Assembly (NCBI GenBank): GCA_017518105.1
Contig: JAFWWC010000002.1
Location: 1-64,000, forward strand
DNA: 64,000 nucleotides
Direction: 5' to 3'
Source: Selenomonadaceae bacterium
GTDB lineage: Bacteria; Bacillota; Negativicutes; Selenomonadales; Selenomonadaceae
Shown: one piece after another, positions 51,875-60,600 of the stretch
Position numbering within the stretch: position 1 is the first letter of the stretch
Layout: every line of letters starts with the position of its first letter
The notes under the pieces: generated by a model
Told to the model about the DNA's origin: nothing
Database searches by the model: none
What the model saw: the letters and a program-made list of their open reading frames with translations, nothing else
Made by a program: the position numbers and the translations under genes

Positions 51875-52828
51875 CTAGCCGAGTTCTTTTGCTTTTTTGA
51901 AGTCTGCTTGAGCTTTTGTCTCGTCGCCGAGTTCTTTATAGCAGTCACCACGATGTTTGTAAATCCCTGCATCATTAGGATTGAGTTCGAGTGCTTTATC
52001 ACAATCTTGAATACAGAACTCGAATTTTCCTAGATTCCAATAAGGGAATGTACGCTTGATGTAATACACAGGATTATTTGGTTAAAGTTCGATAGCTTTG
52101 TCATAATCTTGAATAGCTTTCTCAGAATCTGGTAAATTAGTATAAGCATCTCCACGTTTTATGTATGCCTCTACATCATTCGGATTGAGTTCGATAGCTT
52201 CATCATAAAGTTTAATTGCAGCTGTATTATTTCCTTTATCAAAAAATCTATATCCTTCATCAAGTTTAATCTTAGCAAGATTACTTAATACTTCAATTTG
52301 GCGTTTATTCTTAGCAAGATTACTTAATACTTCAATTTGGCATTTCAAGTCGTCAATTTCTGCGTGAAGAGTTTCATTTTCCTTGCGGAGAGCTTCATTT
52401 TGGGATTTAAGGTCGGTTCTTTCCTTAAAAAAGCGAACGAGGCAATTCATAATGTCGTTATCGTCGACTTGAGCAAGGACGGTAGCGCGAATCATCAAAT
52501 TATCATCAGAATCGAAGGTATTATACTTAACGTCGGTGATATGATAAATTTCGTTGGCGATAGAAAAAATTTCGTCGTCAGGGAAGGTTAAAAGCCTATC
52601 GCGCAAGAAGCCGTCGACATAATCGGCGAGTTTGTTTAAAAGTTTCTCTTGAGCGAGGTCTTTAGCGCGGATTTTTACATTTTTAATGGTGTCGGCGTCA
52701 TTCATAGCACAATCAGCGACGCCGTCATAGATTTTAACGGAATTGGGGGTTGAAGAGTTGGTTTGAGTGTCAATATCGTCGTCAGCAGGCAGTCCAGGCA
52801 CGAATTTTGAGCTTGCAGGTCGATTCAT
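51875..52828 (-). pseudogene. TPR protein interrupted by an in-frame stop
   Basis: Residues 1-248 (52828-52082) form a coiled-coil region and TPR units, ending at a TAA (52082-52084) exactly where the TPR consensus needs the next residue after A-I-E-L. Beyond the stop, in the same frame, a P-N-N-P-V-Y-Y-I-K-R segment and a complete TPR (L-G-K-F-E-F-C-I-Q-D-C-D-K-A-L-E-L-N-P-N-D) continue to 51875. A single AAA-to-TAA change would explain this, so it is probably a recent nonsense allele. The shortened protein may still fold. ATG 52828 sits 8 nt from GGAG. Confidence 0.75.
52271..52341 (-). repeat. 39-nt tandem duplication in the TPR gene
   Basis: Two copies, offset by 39 nt and identical over 32 nt, encode Q-I-E-V-L-S-N-L-A-K twice within the coiled-coil region. 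The frame is kept (13 residues). Confidence 0.85.
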
Positions 52829-52941
52829 AGTCATCACTCCTTAAATTTTTAAAAAGAGTTTAGCACACGGCGATAATTAAGACAAGGCTTTGATTTTTTC
52901 GTATCCTGTGATAAAATTTCGCGCTAAAGGGGTTGAGAAGG

Positions 52942-53361
52942 GTGCGAAAGCCGACGCAGGAGCAAATAATAGAATTTTATCACGCAAACAGGGTAATAGA
53001 CTTTTTAGAAGTGGAAGTGGTGCCTACGCCCGACGGAGAAGCGCGATTGGAGCTATGCGCGGACAATCGGCACGCAAATTTATATTCGATGGCGCACGGC
53101 GGAGTTTTAACGACGATGGCGGATACAGCGATGGGTGCGAAGTGTTTAGCGTTAAATAAAAAAGTGGTGACGATTTCGCTAACGATAGAGTTTATGCACG
53201 CGGTGATGACGAATACGCCGCGAGTTTTCACGGAAGCGACGGTTTTGCACGACGGGCGGCAAACAATGGTCTGCGAATGCAAAATTCTCGACGCGAAGGG
53301 CAAACTTTACGCCAAAGCGAATGCAACGTTCTTTGTAATAGGAAAACTCCTCGACGATTAG
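52942..53361 (+). CDS. PaaI-family hotdog-fold thioesterase
   Basis: A 139-aa hotdog-fold protein. The motif A-H-G-G-V-L-T-T-M-A-D-T-A-M-G is the PaaI-family active-site loop, where the Asp is catalytic, followed by T-I-S-L-T-I-E-F-M. It hydrolyses acyl- or aryl-CoA thioesters; the substrate is unknown. Start GTG 52942 is preferred to TTG 52933 because AAGGGG lies 9 nt upstream. It is a single gene. Confidence 0.85.
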   Translation: MRKPTQEQIIEFYHANRVIDFLEVEVVPTPDGEARLELCADNRHANLYSMAHGGVLTTMADTAMGAKCLALNKKVVTISLTIEFMHAVMTNTPRVFTEATVLHDGRQTMVCECKILDAKGKLYAKANATFFVIGKLLDD

Positions 53362-53442
53362 CAAATTGTTATGGAGTTCAAATAGGATTTTAATAATCAT
53401 TGACTAAACTCAACGCGAAAAAACTTTTAGGAGGTCATGGAG

Positions 53443-54297
53443 ATGTTCAAGAAGGTTAAACTGCTCGGCGTGTTGGTTGCGGCGATTATCTTTGCGATAA
53501 GCGCAACTGTGGACGCCGCGCCGAACTGGAACACTGGCACAATTCAAGTAACGGGCATGGGCGTTTCCAATCCCGCTTTGGCAAGGACTTCGGCTCATGC
53601 GTCGATGATGGCTCGGCGTGCGGCTGTGGCAGATGCTTATCGGCAGTTGGCGGAGGCTGTGCAAGGCGTGCAAGTCGACGCTGAAACAACAGTTGAACAG
53701 ATGATGCTAACGAGCGACATTGTTAAAACGAGAGTCAGCGCAGTCATCAGAGGCGCACGAATCGTTGACGAGGGCGAACTTGCTGGCGGCGGCTATTCCG
53801 TGACTATGGAAATCCCGCTGTTCGGTGGCGCAGGCGGTCTTGCTGAAACTGTCATTGAGCGTCCGACTTATGTGGAGCCAATCCCGATGCCCGCGCCCGA
53901 TTATCGCCCGCCCGTCGATTACACCCCGCCGACTATCCCCGACTATCAGCCGCCGACCCGTTCAAGCGGCAATTATACTGGTCTTGTCGTCGACTGCAGA
54001 GGACTTGGAACGCTTAACCCCGTCATGAGCCCGGTTATCAAAGACGAGAGCGGCGCGAAGATTTACGGACATAAAAACCTTGATTACGATAGAATTATTC
54101 GCGAAGGCATGGCGACTTATGCGCAAGACATGAGCCAAGCAAGCCGCGCCGGTTCCAATCCGCTGATTGTGCGTGCTGTTCGTCTCGACGACCTAAACGC
54201 CAATCCCGTCCTCAGCATGGAAGATTCAAACATGGTTCTTTACGAAAACAAAAGCTCGCATTTCCTTGAGGATATAGCGGTTGTCTTCCTTTATTAA
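53443..54297 (+). CDS. LPP20-like exported protein, copy 1
   Basis: A 284-aa secreted protein: signal peptide (cleavage near V-D-A-A-P), then an LPP20/FlgT-type domain (A-R-R-A-A-V-A-D-A-Y-R-Q-L-A-E-A-V-Q-G-V, V-I-R-G-A-R-I-V-D-E-G), a Pro/Tyr-rich linker (R-P-P-V-D-Y-T-P-P), and a C-terminal domain beginning Y-T-G-L-V-V-D-C-R-G-L-G with P-V-M-S-P and G-H-K-N-L-D. It lacks a lipobox, so it is likely periplasmic or surface-bound. A paralog is at 62291. ATG 53443 is 8 nt from GGAGG; 53437 is too close. Confidence 0.75.
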   Translation: MFKKVKLLGVLVAAIIFAISATVDAAPNWNTGTIQVTGMGVSNPALARTSAHASMMARRAAVADAYRQLAEAVQGVQVDAETTVEQMMLTSDIVKTRVSAVIRGARIVDEGELAGGGYSVTMEIPLFGGAGGLAETVIERPTYVEPIPMPAPDYRPPVDYTPPTIPDYQPPTRSSGNYTGLVVDCRGLGTLNPVMSPVIKDESGAKIYGHKNLDYDRIIREGMATYAQDMSQASRAGSNPLIVRAVRLDDLNANPVLSMEDSNMVLYENKSSHFLEDIAVVFLY

Positions 54298-54318
54298 GAA
54301 ATTTATCGGCAAGCCTTT

Positions 54319-54344
54319 CCCGTCCACGCGGCGGGATTTTTTTT
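54319..54344 (+). terminator. Terminator after the first LPP20-like gene
   Basis: CCCGTC-CACGC-GGCGGG stem, then A and eight T. It is another member of the recurrent terminator type. Confidence 0.85.
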
Positions 54345-54427
54345 GCCCAATTTCGTTGCGGGGGCAACAGCGGCTAAAATTCTGCAATGTTATAATCAGC
54401 GAAATTTATCGGAAGGAGGCGCGGCTT

Positions 54428-54802
54428 GTGCGAAAAGTTTTCTTGATAGCTCTGCTCGTCGGTTTCGTTGCCTATGCGGGACTGAACCTCGCCGAAAGTG
54501 TCACACCATATGTCAGCATTGCCGAGGCGCGGACGAGTTCAAACGGCGTGCAAGTCAAAGGTCTTCTCGATAAAAAGATTGAACCTCAACAGCGCGGCGA
54601 CAAGTTCAACTTCAGCCTACAGGACGAGCAGACGGGCGAGACTATGCGCGTTATCTTCGACGGCATGAAGCCCGACCAATTCGACGAGGCTTATCACATT
54701 GTAGCCGTTGGCAAGTACGAGGCGGCGGACGAGACCTTCCACGCGAAGAAACTTCTAATCAAATGTCCGTCGAAATATGAAGGGCAAAAGCCTCAGAGTT
54801 AA
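54428..54802 (+). CDS. ccmE: Cytochrome c maturation haem chaperone CcmE (C-x3-Y type)
   Basis: A 124-aa periplasmic haem chaperone with one N-terminal membrane anchor and an OB-fold domain (F-S-L-Q-D-E-Q-T-G-E-T-M-R-V, G-M-K-P-D-Q-F). The haem-binding site is C-P-S-K-Y, with Cys in place of the usual His of H-x3-Y. That C-x3-Y form is known from archaea and delta-proteobacteria and goes with Ccm systems lacking CcmH. GTG 54428 lies 8 nt after GGAGG. It forms an operon with ccmF and nrfHA; ccmABCD must be elsewhere. Confidence 0.85.
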   Translation: MRKVFLIALLVGFVAYAGLNLAESVTPYVSIAEARTSSNGVQVKGLLDKKIEPQQRGDKFNFSLQDEQTGETMRVIFDGMKPDQFDEAYHIVAVGKYEAADETFHAKKLLIKCPSKYEGQKPQS

Positions 54803-54816
54803 AGGGGGCTTGCTTA

Positions 54817-56757
54817 TTGGCAGGAAATTTACTTTTAGGCGGCGGCTTGACGGCGGCTCTAGCGGCGATGGCAATTTGCTTCGCACAAAGAATCCCGTCG
54901 GCGCGATTGGTCAAAGTCACCGCGTTGACTTCCGCAGGATTTATAACGGCGGCGAGCTTGTTCCTGTGGTATCTGATCTTTGAAAATGATTTCAGCGTCG
55001 AATACGTTGCGGCTTACTCCTCAACCACAATGCCGGCTATCTACAAAGTCTCGGCGTTTTGGGCGGGGCAACAGGGTTCTTTTTTATTGTGGCTGTTGAT
55101 TCACGCGATAACAGGAGCCGTGCTGACCTTCAGGCGAACCTCGGCGGCGGCGTTGGGAATATACTTCTTATTGCAAAGCGTATTAGTCTTCCTAGTCTTA
55201 GCGAAGTCGCCCTTTGCAGAACACCCCGCGCAGGTCTTCGAGGGCGTCGGACTCAATCCTTTGCTACAAGATTTCTGGATGGCGATTCACCCGCCGATAA
55301 TCTTCGTGGGCTACGCGTTGTTAGCGGTGCCGTTCGCGCTAAGTTTAGGAAGTCTCTTAACGGAGGCGGCGTCGCAGTCGTGGCTTGAAGAGGCTCGCAA
55401 GTGGACGCTCCTTGCCTGGAGTTTCCTGGGCGCGGGAATATTCATCGGCGGCTATTGGGCGTATAAAGTCCTCGGCTGGGGCGGCTATTGGGGCTGGGAT
55501 CCCGTCGAGAACTCGTCATTAGTTCCTTGGCTGTTAGCGGCAGTCCTCCTGCACATGATAAACCTTGCGCGGAAGAAACCCGCCGTATTAGCTCAAGCAC
55601 ACGTGGCGGCGACGTGCACATACGCGCTTGTAATCTACGGGACGTTCCTCACGCGGTCGGGTGTTCTCGGCGATTTCTCCGTTCACTCGTTCGCAGGCTC
55701 GAATATCGGGATGGCAATCGCTCTGGCTAATGCACTCGTTCTAATCGGCGGGCTGTTAATAATCCTAATCAAGGCGAAGGCTCTGCCGCAAGGCGAACTT
55801 TATAAATCATACTCCGACACGTCGTTCATCGTCTTGCTAAGCTGTCTGCTGATAATCTTCATCGCGACGATTGTTTGGATAGGAATGTCAATGCCGCTAC
55901 TAAGTCAAATGTTCGGCGAGGCGGCTGCGGTCGATTCGGACTTCTACATCAAGAGCACGACGCCGATAGCCCTGACCTTAGCCGCGCTGATGATTTACAC
56001 GTTCGTGAAGTTCGCACGCATGATAAGCCTTGGCGGAAAGGTCGCGCATATCGGCTTCCTGCTAATGTTAGCGGCGATTGTAATTTCATCACGCGGCGAG
56101 ACGATTACTCAAGAACTTCAACCGCAAGCCAAAGCATCAATCGCGGGGCATGAAGTCATCTACGAAGGGCAAGTCTTTCAAGAGGACGAGACGCAGAAAT
56201 TTTACGTCTACACGGTCGACGGCGAAGCAGTCCGCGCACTAACTAAACTACACGGCAACGGCACGGACGCGGCTCGCGAACCGGCTATCTTGAAGAGCTT
56301 AAGCGGTGACGTTTACATTGCTCCGCACGCGCCGACGATTGAAAGCGTTCAGGAACTCATGCTAACCAAAGGAGTTTTCGCTATGGACGGCGAGCTTGGC
56401 TACACCTTCAACGACGCGCAGATTGATTACGACGACAACGGCAATCCGATTCAAGCGACGGCAGTCATCACGATAACCGACGGCGACTTAGAAGAAGTGA
56501 TTCACTCGATGATAGTCGTTACGCCTGACGGCGGCTCGTCAAAGTCATTGGAAGTCTTCAATAAGCGGCGGCGCATTCGACTAACGGGCATATCGGGCGA
56601 CTTGGAAAAGGCGCGGCTTGAACTCTTGCCGACTTATGAAAGACTTTCCACCATGCCGATAACCGCCACGATAAGCACTAAGCCTTATATCTGGTTGCTC
56701 TGGCTGAGCGTCGCGGCAATCTGTTTAGGAACGCTGATAGCGATAAAAAGGAAGTGA
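54817..56757 (+). CDS. ccmF: Cytochrome c haem lyase subunit CcmF
   Basis: A 646-aa membrane protein of the haem-handling family. The WWD motif W-G-G-Y-W-G-W-D-P-V-E-N-S-S-L is near residue 225, with histidines in I-H-P-P-I-I-F and S-V-H-S-F. About 12-15 helices precede a large periplasmic domain (residues about 430-620) and a final helix. CcmF ligates haem to the C-x2-C-H sites of apocytochromes, here probably NrfH and NrfA. A TTG start with GGGGG 8 nt upstream is supported. It follows ccmE by 14 nt. Confidence 0.93.
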   Translation: MAGNLLLGGGLTAALAAMAICFAQRIPSARLVKVTALTSAGFITAASLFLWYLIFENDFSVEYVAAYSSTTMPAIYKVSAFWAGQQGSFLLWLLIHAITGAVLTFRRTSAAALGIYFLLQSVLVFLVLAKSPFAEHPAQVFEGVGLNPLLQDFWMAIHPPIIFVGYALLAVPFALSLGSLLTEAASQSWLEEARKWTLLAWSFLGAGIFIGGYWAYKVLGWGGYWGWDPVENSSLVPWLLAAVLLHMINLARKKPAVLAQAHVAATCTYALVIYGTFLTRSGVLGDFSVHSFAGSNIGMAIALANALVLIGGLLIILIKAKALPQGELYKSYSDTSFIVLLSCLLIIFIATIVWIGMSMPLLSQMFGEAAAVDSDFYIKSTTPIALTLAALMIYTFVKFARMISLGGKVAHIGFLLMLAAIVISSRGETITQELQPQAKASIAGHEVIYEGQVFQEDETQKFYVYTVDGEAVRALTKLHGNGTDAAREPAILKSLSGDVYIAPHAPTIESVQELMLTKGVFAMDGELGYTFNDAQIDYDDNGNPIQATAVITITDGDLEEVIHSMIVVTPDGGSSKSLEVFNKRRRIRLTGISGDLEKARLELLPTYERLSTMPITATISTKPYIWLLWLSVAAICLGTLIAIKRK

Positions 56758-56762
56758 TACTG

Positions 56763-57131
56763 TTGCCGATATATGAAATGGTCGGAGCTAAGAAGTCTTC
56801 CAATATAAAAAATGCCATTTTCGGCAAGGCAGAGGAAGTTGCCGCTAAGATTCCGTCGGCAAGCGCGATAAAAGGTACTACCGTTGATTTAGTCAAGAGG
56901 ACAGCCTCAGCGACCAAAGAACGAGTTAAAGCTAGAGGCGTTACGGCGGGCGAACTTGCGGTAGGTAGTGCAGTTATAAAGGCTACGACGACTGCGGCGG
57001 CAACGGCAGGAGTAACTGGAATCGCTTTGACGGCAGTACCTTGGGTTGCGGGATTCGTTGCGGCTGGGGTCGCGGGCGGCATTCTCAAAACTGTAATAGA
57101 CGGAACAGAACCCGATGATGATAAGAATTAA
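56763..57131 (+). CDS. Unknown Ala/Gly/Lys-rich protein between ccmF and nrfH
   Basis: A 122-aa protein with a Lys- and Ala-rich N-terminal half (A-S-A-T-K-E-R-V-K-A-R-G) and a Gly/Ala/Val-rich hydrophobic C-terminal half (about residues 65-112, possibly one or two membrane helices) ending E-P-D-D-D-K-N. No family is recognised. It begins with TTG 5 nt after the ccmF stop and lies inside the nitrite reductase operon, so a role in haem or cytochrome assembly is possible but unproven. Confidence 0.55.
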   Translation: MPIYEMVGAKKSSNIKNAIFGKAEEVAAKIPSASAIKGTTVDLVKRTASATKERVKARGVTAGELAVGSAVIKATTTAAATAGVTGIALTAVPWVAGFVAAGVAGGILKTVIDGTEPDDDKN

Positions 57132-57161
57132 GACGAAAAATTTTAGAAGGGAGGTTACGAG

Positions 57162-57641
57162 ATGTGCTTAAAGAGTTTGTTTGAAAGGCATACGCTGAAA
57201 TGCTTAGCGGGCGGATTCGTCTTGGGCGTGGCGGCGGTCGGCTTTGTACAGTTCGCCTTGCACGCGAGCGGCACGAAGGAATTCTGCGGACAATGCCACT
57301 CCATGAAACACGAGGCGGCGACCTTCGAGATGTCAAGCCACAGGAATCAAGATTGCGTCGAATGCCACCTGCCTCACGACAACACGGCGCATTATCTGAT
57401 TGAGAAGGGGCGCACGGGTATGGTTGATATGTATCATGAAGTCATGCGCGATTATCCCGAACGAATCAAATTGGACGCTGACGCCCGCAAGATGGTCGCT
57501 GAAAATTGCGTGCGTTGTCATGGCGCAACAATGTCTTATGTGGAGACTGCGCCCGAAGGAACTCAAGAGGACTGCTTGAAGTGCCACAGCAGGATTGCGC
57601 ACGGCTCGAATCATTTGGAAGGGGGTATAAAAGTTGAGTAA
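57162..57641 (+). CDS. nrfH: Cytochrome c nitrite reductase small subunit
   Basis: A 159-aa membrane-anchored tetrahaem quinol dehydrogenase. One N-terminal helix (about residues 13-32) is followed by four C-x2-C-H sites (C-G-Q-C-H, C-V-E-C-H, C-V-R-C-H, C-L-K-C-H) in the NapC/NirT pattern, with the Met ligand in C-G-Q-C-H-S-M. It passes electrons from menaquinol to NrfA, which overlaps it by 8 nt. Confidence 0.96.
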   Translation: MCLKSLFERHTLKCLAGGFVLGVAAVGFVQFALHASGTKEFCGQCHSMKHEAATFEMSSHRNQDCVECHLPHDNTAHYLIEKGRTGMVDMYHEVMRDYPERIKLDADARKMVAENCVRCHGATMSYVETAPEGTQEDCLKCHSRIAHGSNHLEGGIKVE

Positions 57642-59022
57642 GATGCAAAAATGTATCGCGGGCGCGCTCGTCTTATGCGTGGCATTCTTCGGACTCATGT
57701 TCGCAAGAGTAATCGCCAAGCCCGCCACTAAATTTGAACTGGCTCAGATTCCCGAAGACCAGAAATTAACGCGCATGGGATATGCCAAAGCTTATCCGTT
57801 GCAGTTTGAATCGTTCAAGATGACAATGGACACCTCGCCCAGCCCGACGAAATACGGCGGCGCAGACGCGTATTCCCACCTTGTCGAACAGCCCGAACAA
57901 ATTGAGTTGTTCAAAGGCTATAAGTTCTCAATTCAATACGACGACGACCGCGGGCACTGGTACGCTGGCGTCGACCAACTCAATTCCAAACGCATTCCCG
58001 GTCAGCTCGGCTCCTGCATAGTCTGCAAAAGTTCCTACATGTACGACGTTTATTTTAAGCAGAGCGGTTGGGATTTTGCTTCTAAACCGTTTGACGAGAT
58101 AGCCGCGCCGATTAAAGAGGACGAGTGGTTTGGTTGCTCAAGCTGCCACGACCCCGACACGATGAAGTTGCGCATTTACAATCAAGGCTTTGTCGAATCA
58201 ATGGCTGAACTCGGTATCGACGTGAACAAAGCCTCGCATAACGAAATGCGCGCTTATGTCTGCGGTCAGTGCCACAACGAATATTATTTCAAGAAAAAAG
58301 AGGACGGGCGCGTTCATATGCCGTTCGCCAATGGTCTTGGACCCGAAGAAGAATGGAAATATTATCATGACGGACACGACCCGAAATTTGATGCCGACTG
58401 GGTTCACCCCGACAGCGGAGCTGCTATGTTGAAGGTTCAGCACCCCGACTTTGAATGCTGGACGGATTCAGTTCACGCGCTAAACGGCGTCACTTGCGTC
58501 GATTGCCATATGCCTTACATGCGCAAGGATGGACAGAAATATACTTCGCACTGGATGACGCACCCGCTTAAGCATTACGATACCGGCTGCGCGAAGTGCC
58601 ACGACGAATCCTACGAGACGATGCTCCACCGCGTGCAGACGATTAACGACAACACGTTTAAGATTTTGCGTATAGCAGGACAGACGACGGCTCGCGCTCA
58701 CAAAGTCATAAGGGCGGCGCACTTCGCAGGCGCAACCGATGAACAGCTTGCCGAGGCTCGTCAGCTCGTCCGCGAGGCGCAATGGTATTGGGATTGGGTC
58801 TCCGCTGAAAGTTCGATGGGCTTCCACAATCCCGATAAGATGATGAAGTCTTTGGGGCTGTCGATTGACGCGGCGCACAGGGCGATTGAATCTGCAACTG
58901 CCGCAGTCAAAGGAGGTCAGCTAGCGATTGAACCTATGCCGACGGAACCTTTCACGGATACGAAGTTCGATGACGCGATAAAGCCTGGCATGGCTCCGCC
59001 CGCACAGGCTCCCGCACAATAA
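57634..59022 (+). CDS. nrfA: Cytochrome c nitrite reductase (ammonia-forming)
   Basis: A 462-aa pentahaem enzyme that reduces nitrite to ammonium. The active-site haem has the C-x2-C-K motif (C-I-V-C-K), and four C-x2-C-H motifs follow (C-S-S-C-H, C-G-Q-C-H, C-V-D-C-H, C-A-K-C-H). The calcium/active-site region K-V-Q-H-P-D-F-E and a proline-rich C-terminal tail are present. The signal anchor covers residues 1-28. A TTG start with GGGGG 8 nt upstream is chosen. It is the main electron sink of the cluster and a respiratory or detoxifying enzyme. Confidence 0.97.
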   Translation: MSKMQKCIAGALVLCVAFFGLMFARVIAKPATKFELAQIPEDQKLTRMGYAKAYPLQFESFKMTMDTSPSPTKYGGADAYSHLVEQPEQIELFKGYKFSIQYDDDRGHWYAGVDQLNSKRIPGQLGSCIVCKSSYMYDVYFKQSGWDFASKPFDEIAAPIKEDEWFGCSSCHDPDTMKLRIYNQGFVESMAELGIDVNKASHNEMRAYVCGQCHNEYYFKKKEDGRVHMPFANGLGPEEEWKYYHDGHDPKFDADWVHPDSGAAMLKVQHPDFECWTDSVHALNGVTCVDCHMPYMRKDGQKYTSHWMTHPLKHYDTGCAKCHDESYETMLHRVQTINDNTFKILRIAGQTTARAHKVIRAAHFAGATDEQLAEARQLVREAQWYWDWVSAESSMGFHNPDKMMKSLGLSIDAAHRAIESATAAVKGGQLAIEPMPTEPFTDTKFDDAIKPGMAPPAQAPAQ

Positions 59023-59036
59023 ACACGAACACTTTT

Positions 59037-59064
59037 CCCCGATTGAACGTCGGGGATTTTTTTT
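59037..59064 (+). terminator. Terminator of the ccmEF-nrfHA operon
   Basis: CCCCGA-TTGAACG-TCGGGG stem (59037-59055) followed by A and eight T, 14 nt after the nrfA stop. Confidence 0.88.
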
Positions 59065-59111
59065 GCCGTTTTATTAAGCCACGACGTAATCGCGAGTCTG
59101 AAAATTTTTTC

Positions 59112-59140
59112 TTGACATGCGGCAGGTGTTATGGTAACCT
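59112..59140 (+). promoter_or_regulatory. Promoter of tRNA-Ser (and probably dapL)
   Basis: TTGACA, 17 nt, TAACCT, ending 28 nt before the tRNA. The 327-nt gap between nrfA and dapL holds only the terminator, this promoter, the tRNA and leader hairpins. Confidence 0.65.
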
Positions 59141-59168
59141 ACGCAAAGTTTTTGAAGTAAGGATCATT

Positions 59169-59257
59169 GGAGCAGTACCCAAGTCGGTGAAGGGGACGGT
59201 TTGCTAAATCGTTAGGCTCGAAAGGGCGCGGAGGTTCGAGTCCTCTCTGCTCCGCCA
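59169..59257 (+). tRNA. tRNA-Ser (anticodon GCT)
   Basis: A class II tRNA with a 7-bp acceptor stem (GGAGCAG/CTGCTCC), anticodon loop TTGCTAA (GCT, reading AGC/AGT), a long variable arm (GGCTCGAAAGGGC), T arm GGAGG-TTCGAGT-CCTCT and encoded CCA at the 3' end. Confidence 0.96.
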
Positions 59258-59293
59258 TAAGGAAAACATTCGCTCTTCAATGAGCGGTTTAAA

Positions 59294-59327
59294 AAATCGT
59301 CGTGCGGAGTAATCTGTACGGCGATTT
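59294..59327 (+). promoter_or_regulatory. 12-bp leader hairpin before dapL
   Basis: AAATCGTCGTGC pairs with GTACGGCGATTT (12 bp, three G-U) around a 10-nt loop, 22 nt upstream of the dapL ATG. A smaller hairpin CGCTC/GAGCG precedes it at 59271-59286. No known riboswitch is recognised. Confidence 0.55.
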
Positions 59328-59349
59328 AGCGTTTAAGGAGGATTTATCA

Positions 59350-60582
59350 ATGGCAAGGATTAACGAAAATTATTTGAAACTGCCCGGAGCGTATCTTTTC
59401 TCTGAAGTCGGCAAACGCGCCGCCGCTTATCAAAAAGAAAACCCCAACGCAAAAATCATTCGTCTCGGTATCGGCGACGTGACCCGTCCTCTTCCGCAAG
59501 TTTGTATCGACGCAATGAAACGCGCCGCCGATGAGATGGGCAAGGTCGAAACGTTCCGCGGCTATGGTCCCGAACAAGGCTACAGCTTCCTGCGCGATAA
59601 GATTGCGGACTTCAATTATAAGCGTCGTGGGCTGGACGTGAGCGCGGACGAAATTTTCATCAGCGACGGCTCGAAGTGCGACTGCGGCAATATCCAAGAG
59701 ATTTTCTCCCTCGACAGCAAGATTGCCCTCGGCGACCCGGTTTATCCCGTCTACAATGATTCCAACGTCATGGCAGGGCGCACGGGTAATCTTTTGCCCG
59801 ACGGACACTTTGAAGGGATTGTCTATCTGCCTTGCACCGCCGAAAACAATTTCAATCCTAAGCCGCCCGCCGAAAAGGTCGACATGGTTTATCTTTGCTC
59901 GCCGAACAACCCCACGGGCACCACGCTGGATAAGTCTTCGCTTGAGGCTTGGGTCGCTTATGCCAAAGAAAATGATGCCGTGATTCTCTTCGACGCCGCC
60001 TATGCCGCTTACATTTCTGAAGACGACGTGCCGCGTTCGATTTACGAGATTGAAGGCGCACGCGACGTGGCGATTGAGTTCCGCTCCTTCAGCAAAACGG
60101 CTGGTTTCACGGGTACGCGTTGCGGCTATATCGTTATCCCCGAAGGTTTGACGGGAACGACTTCCACGGGCGAACGCGTTCCGCTCAAAAAGCTTTGGGC
60201 ACGTCGTCACACCACGAAATTTAACGGCACAAGCTATATCACTCAACGCGGAGCCGAGGCGATTTATTCTGACGAAGGGCAAGCGCAGGTCAAGGAGCTT
60301 ATCACGTACTATCTTGAGAACGCCAGAATTATCCGCGAGAGTCTGACGGCGGCGGGCTTGACGACTTATGGCGGAGTCAATGCCCCGTACATTTGGCTCA
60401 AGACGCCTGATGATATTCCGAGCAGTTGGGATTTCTTCGATAAACTCCTGCGCGAGAAACACATCATCGGGACGCCAGGCGCGGGCTTTGGTCCTTGCGG
60501 CGAAGGTTATCTGCGCCTAACGAGCTTCAATAGCCGTGAAAATACAATCGAGGCCTGCGAACGACTGAAAACCTTTTCCTAA
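59350..60582 (+). CDS. dapL: LL-diaminopimelate aminotransferase
   Basis: DapL makes LL-diaminopimelate directly from tetrahydrodipicolinate and glutamate, the short route to lysine and peptidoglycan. The 410-aa class I PLP enzyme has the DapL signatures [29 protein letters not shown] and the PLP lysine in [12 protein letters not shown] 59350 is 8-9 nt after AAGGAGG. The tRNA-Ser lies upstream, possibly on the same transcript. Confidence 0.95.
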   Translation: MARINENYLKLPGAYLFSEVGKRAAAYQKENPNAKIIRLGIGDVTRPLPQVCIDAMKRAADEMGKVETFRGYGPEQGYSFLRDKIADFNYKRRGLDVSADEIFISDGSKCDCGNIQEIFSLDSKIALGDPVYPVYNDSNVMAGRTGNLLPDGHFEGIVYLPCTAENNFNPKPPAEKVDMVYLCSPNNPTGTTLDKSSLEAWVAYAKENDAVILFDAAYAAYISEDDVPRSIYEIEGARDVAIEFRSFSKTAGFTGTRCGYIVIPEGLTGTTSTGERVPLKKLWARRHTTKFNGTSYITQRGAEAIYSDEGQAQVKELITYYLENARIIRESLTAAGLTTYGGVNAPYIWLKTPDDIPSSWDFFDKLLREKHIIGTPGAGFGPCGEGYLRLTSFNSRENTIEACERLKTFS

Positions 60583-60600
60583 TAGTTGAGGACTCCAGTC

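Noticed and set aside
54360-54375. FNR-type operator before ccmE
   Set aside because: The short inverted repeat GTTGC/GCAAC does not match the TTGAT-N4-ATCAA pattern.
59347-60462. 371-aa open frame antisense to dapL
   Set aside because: Shadow of a well-supported gene, with no family match visible.
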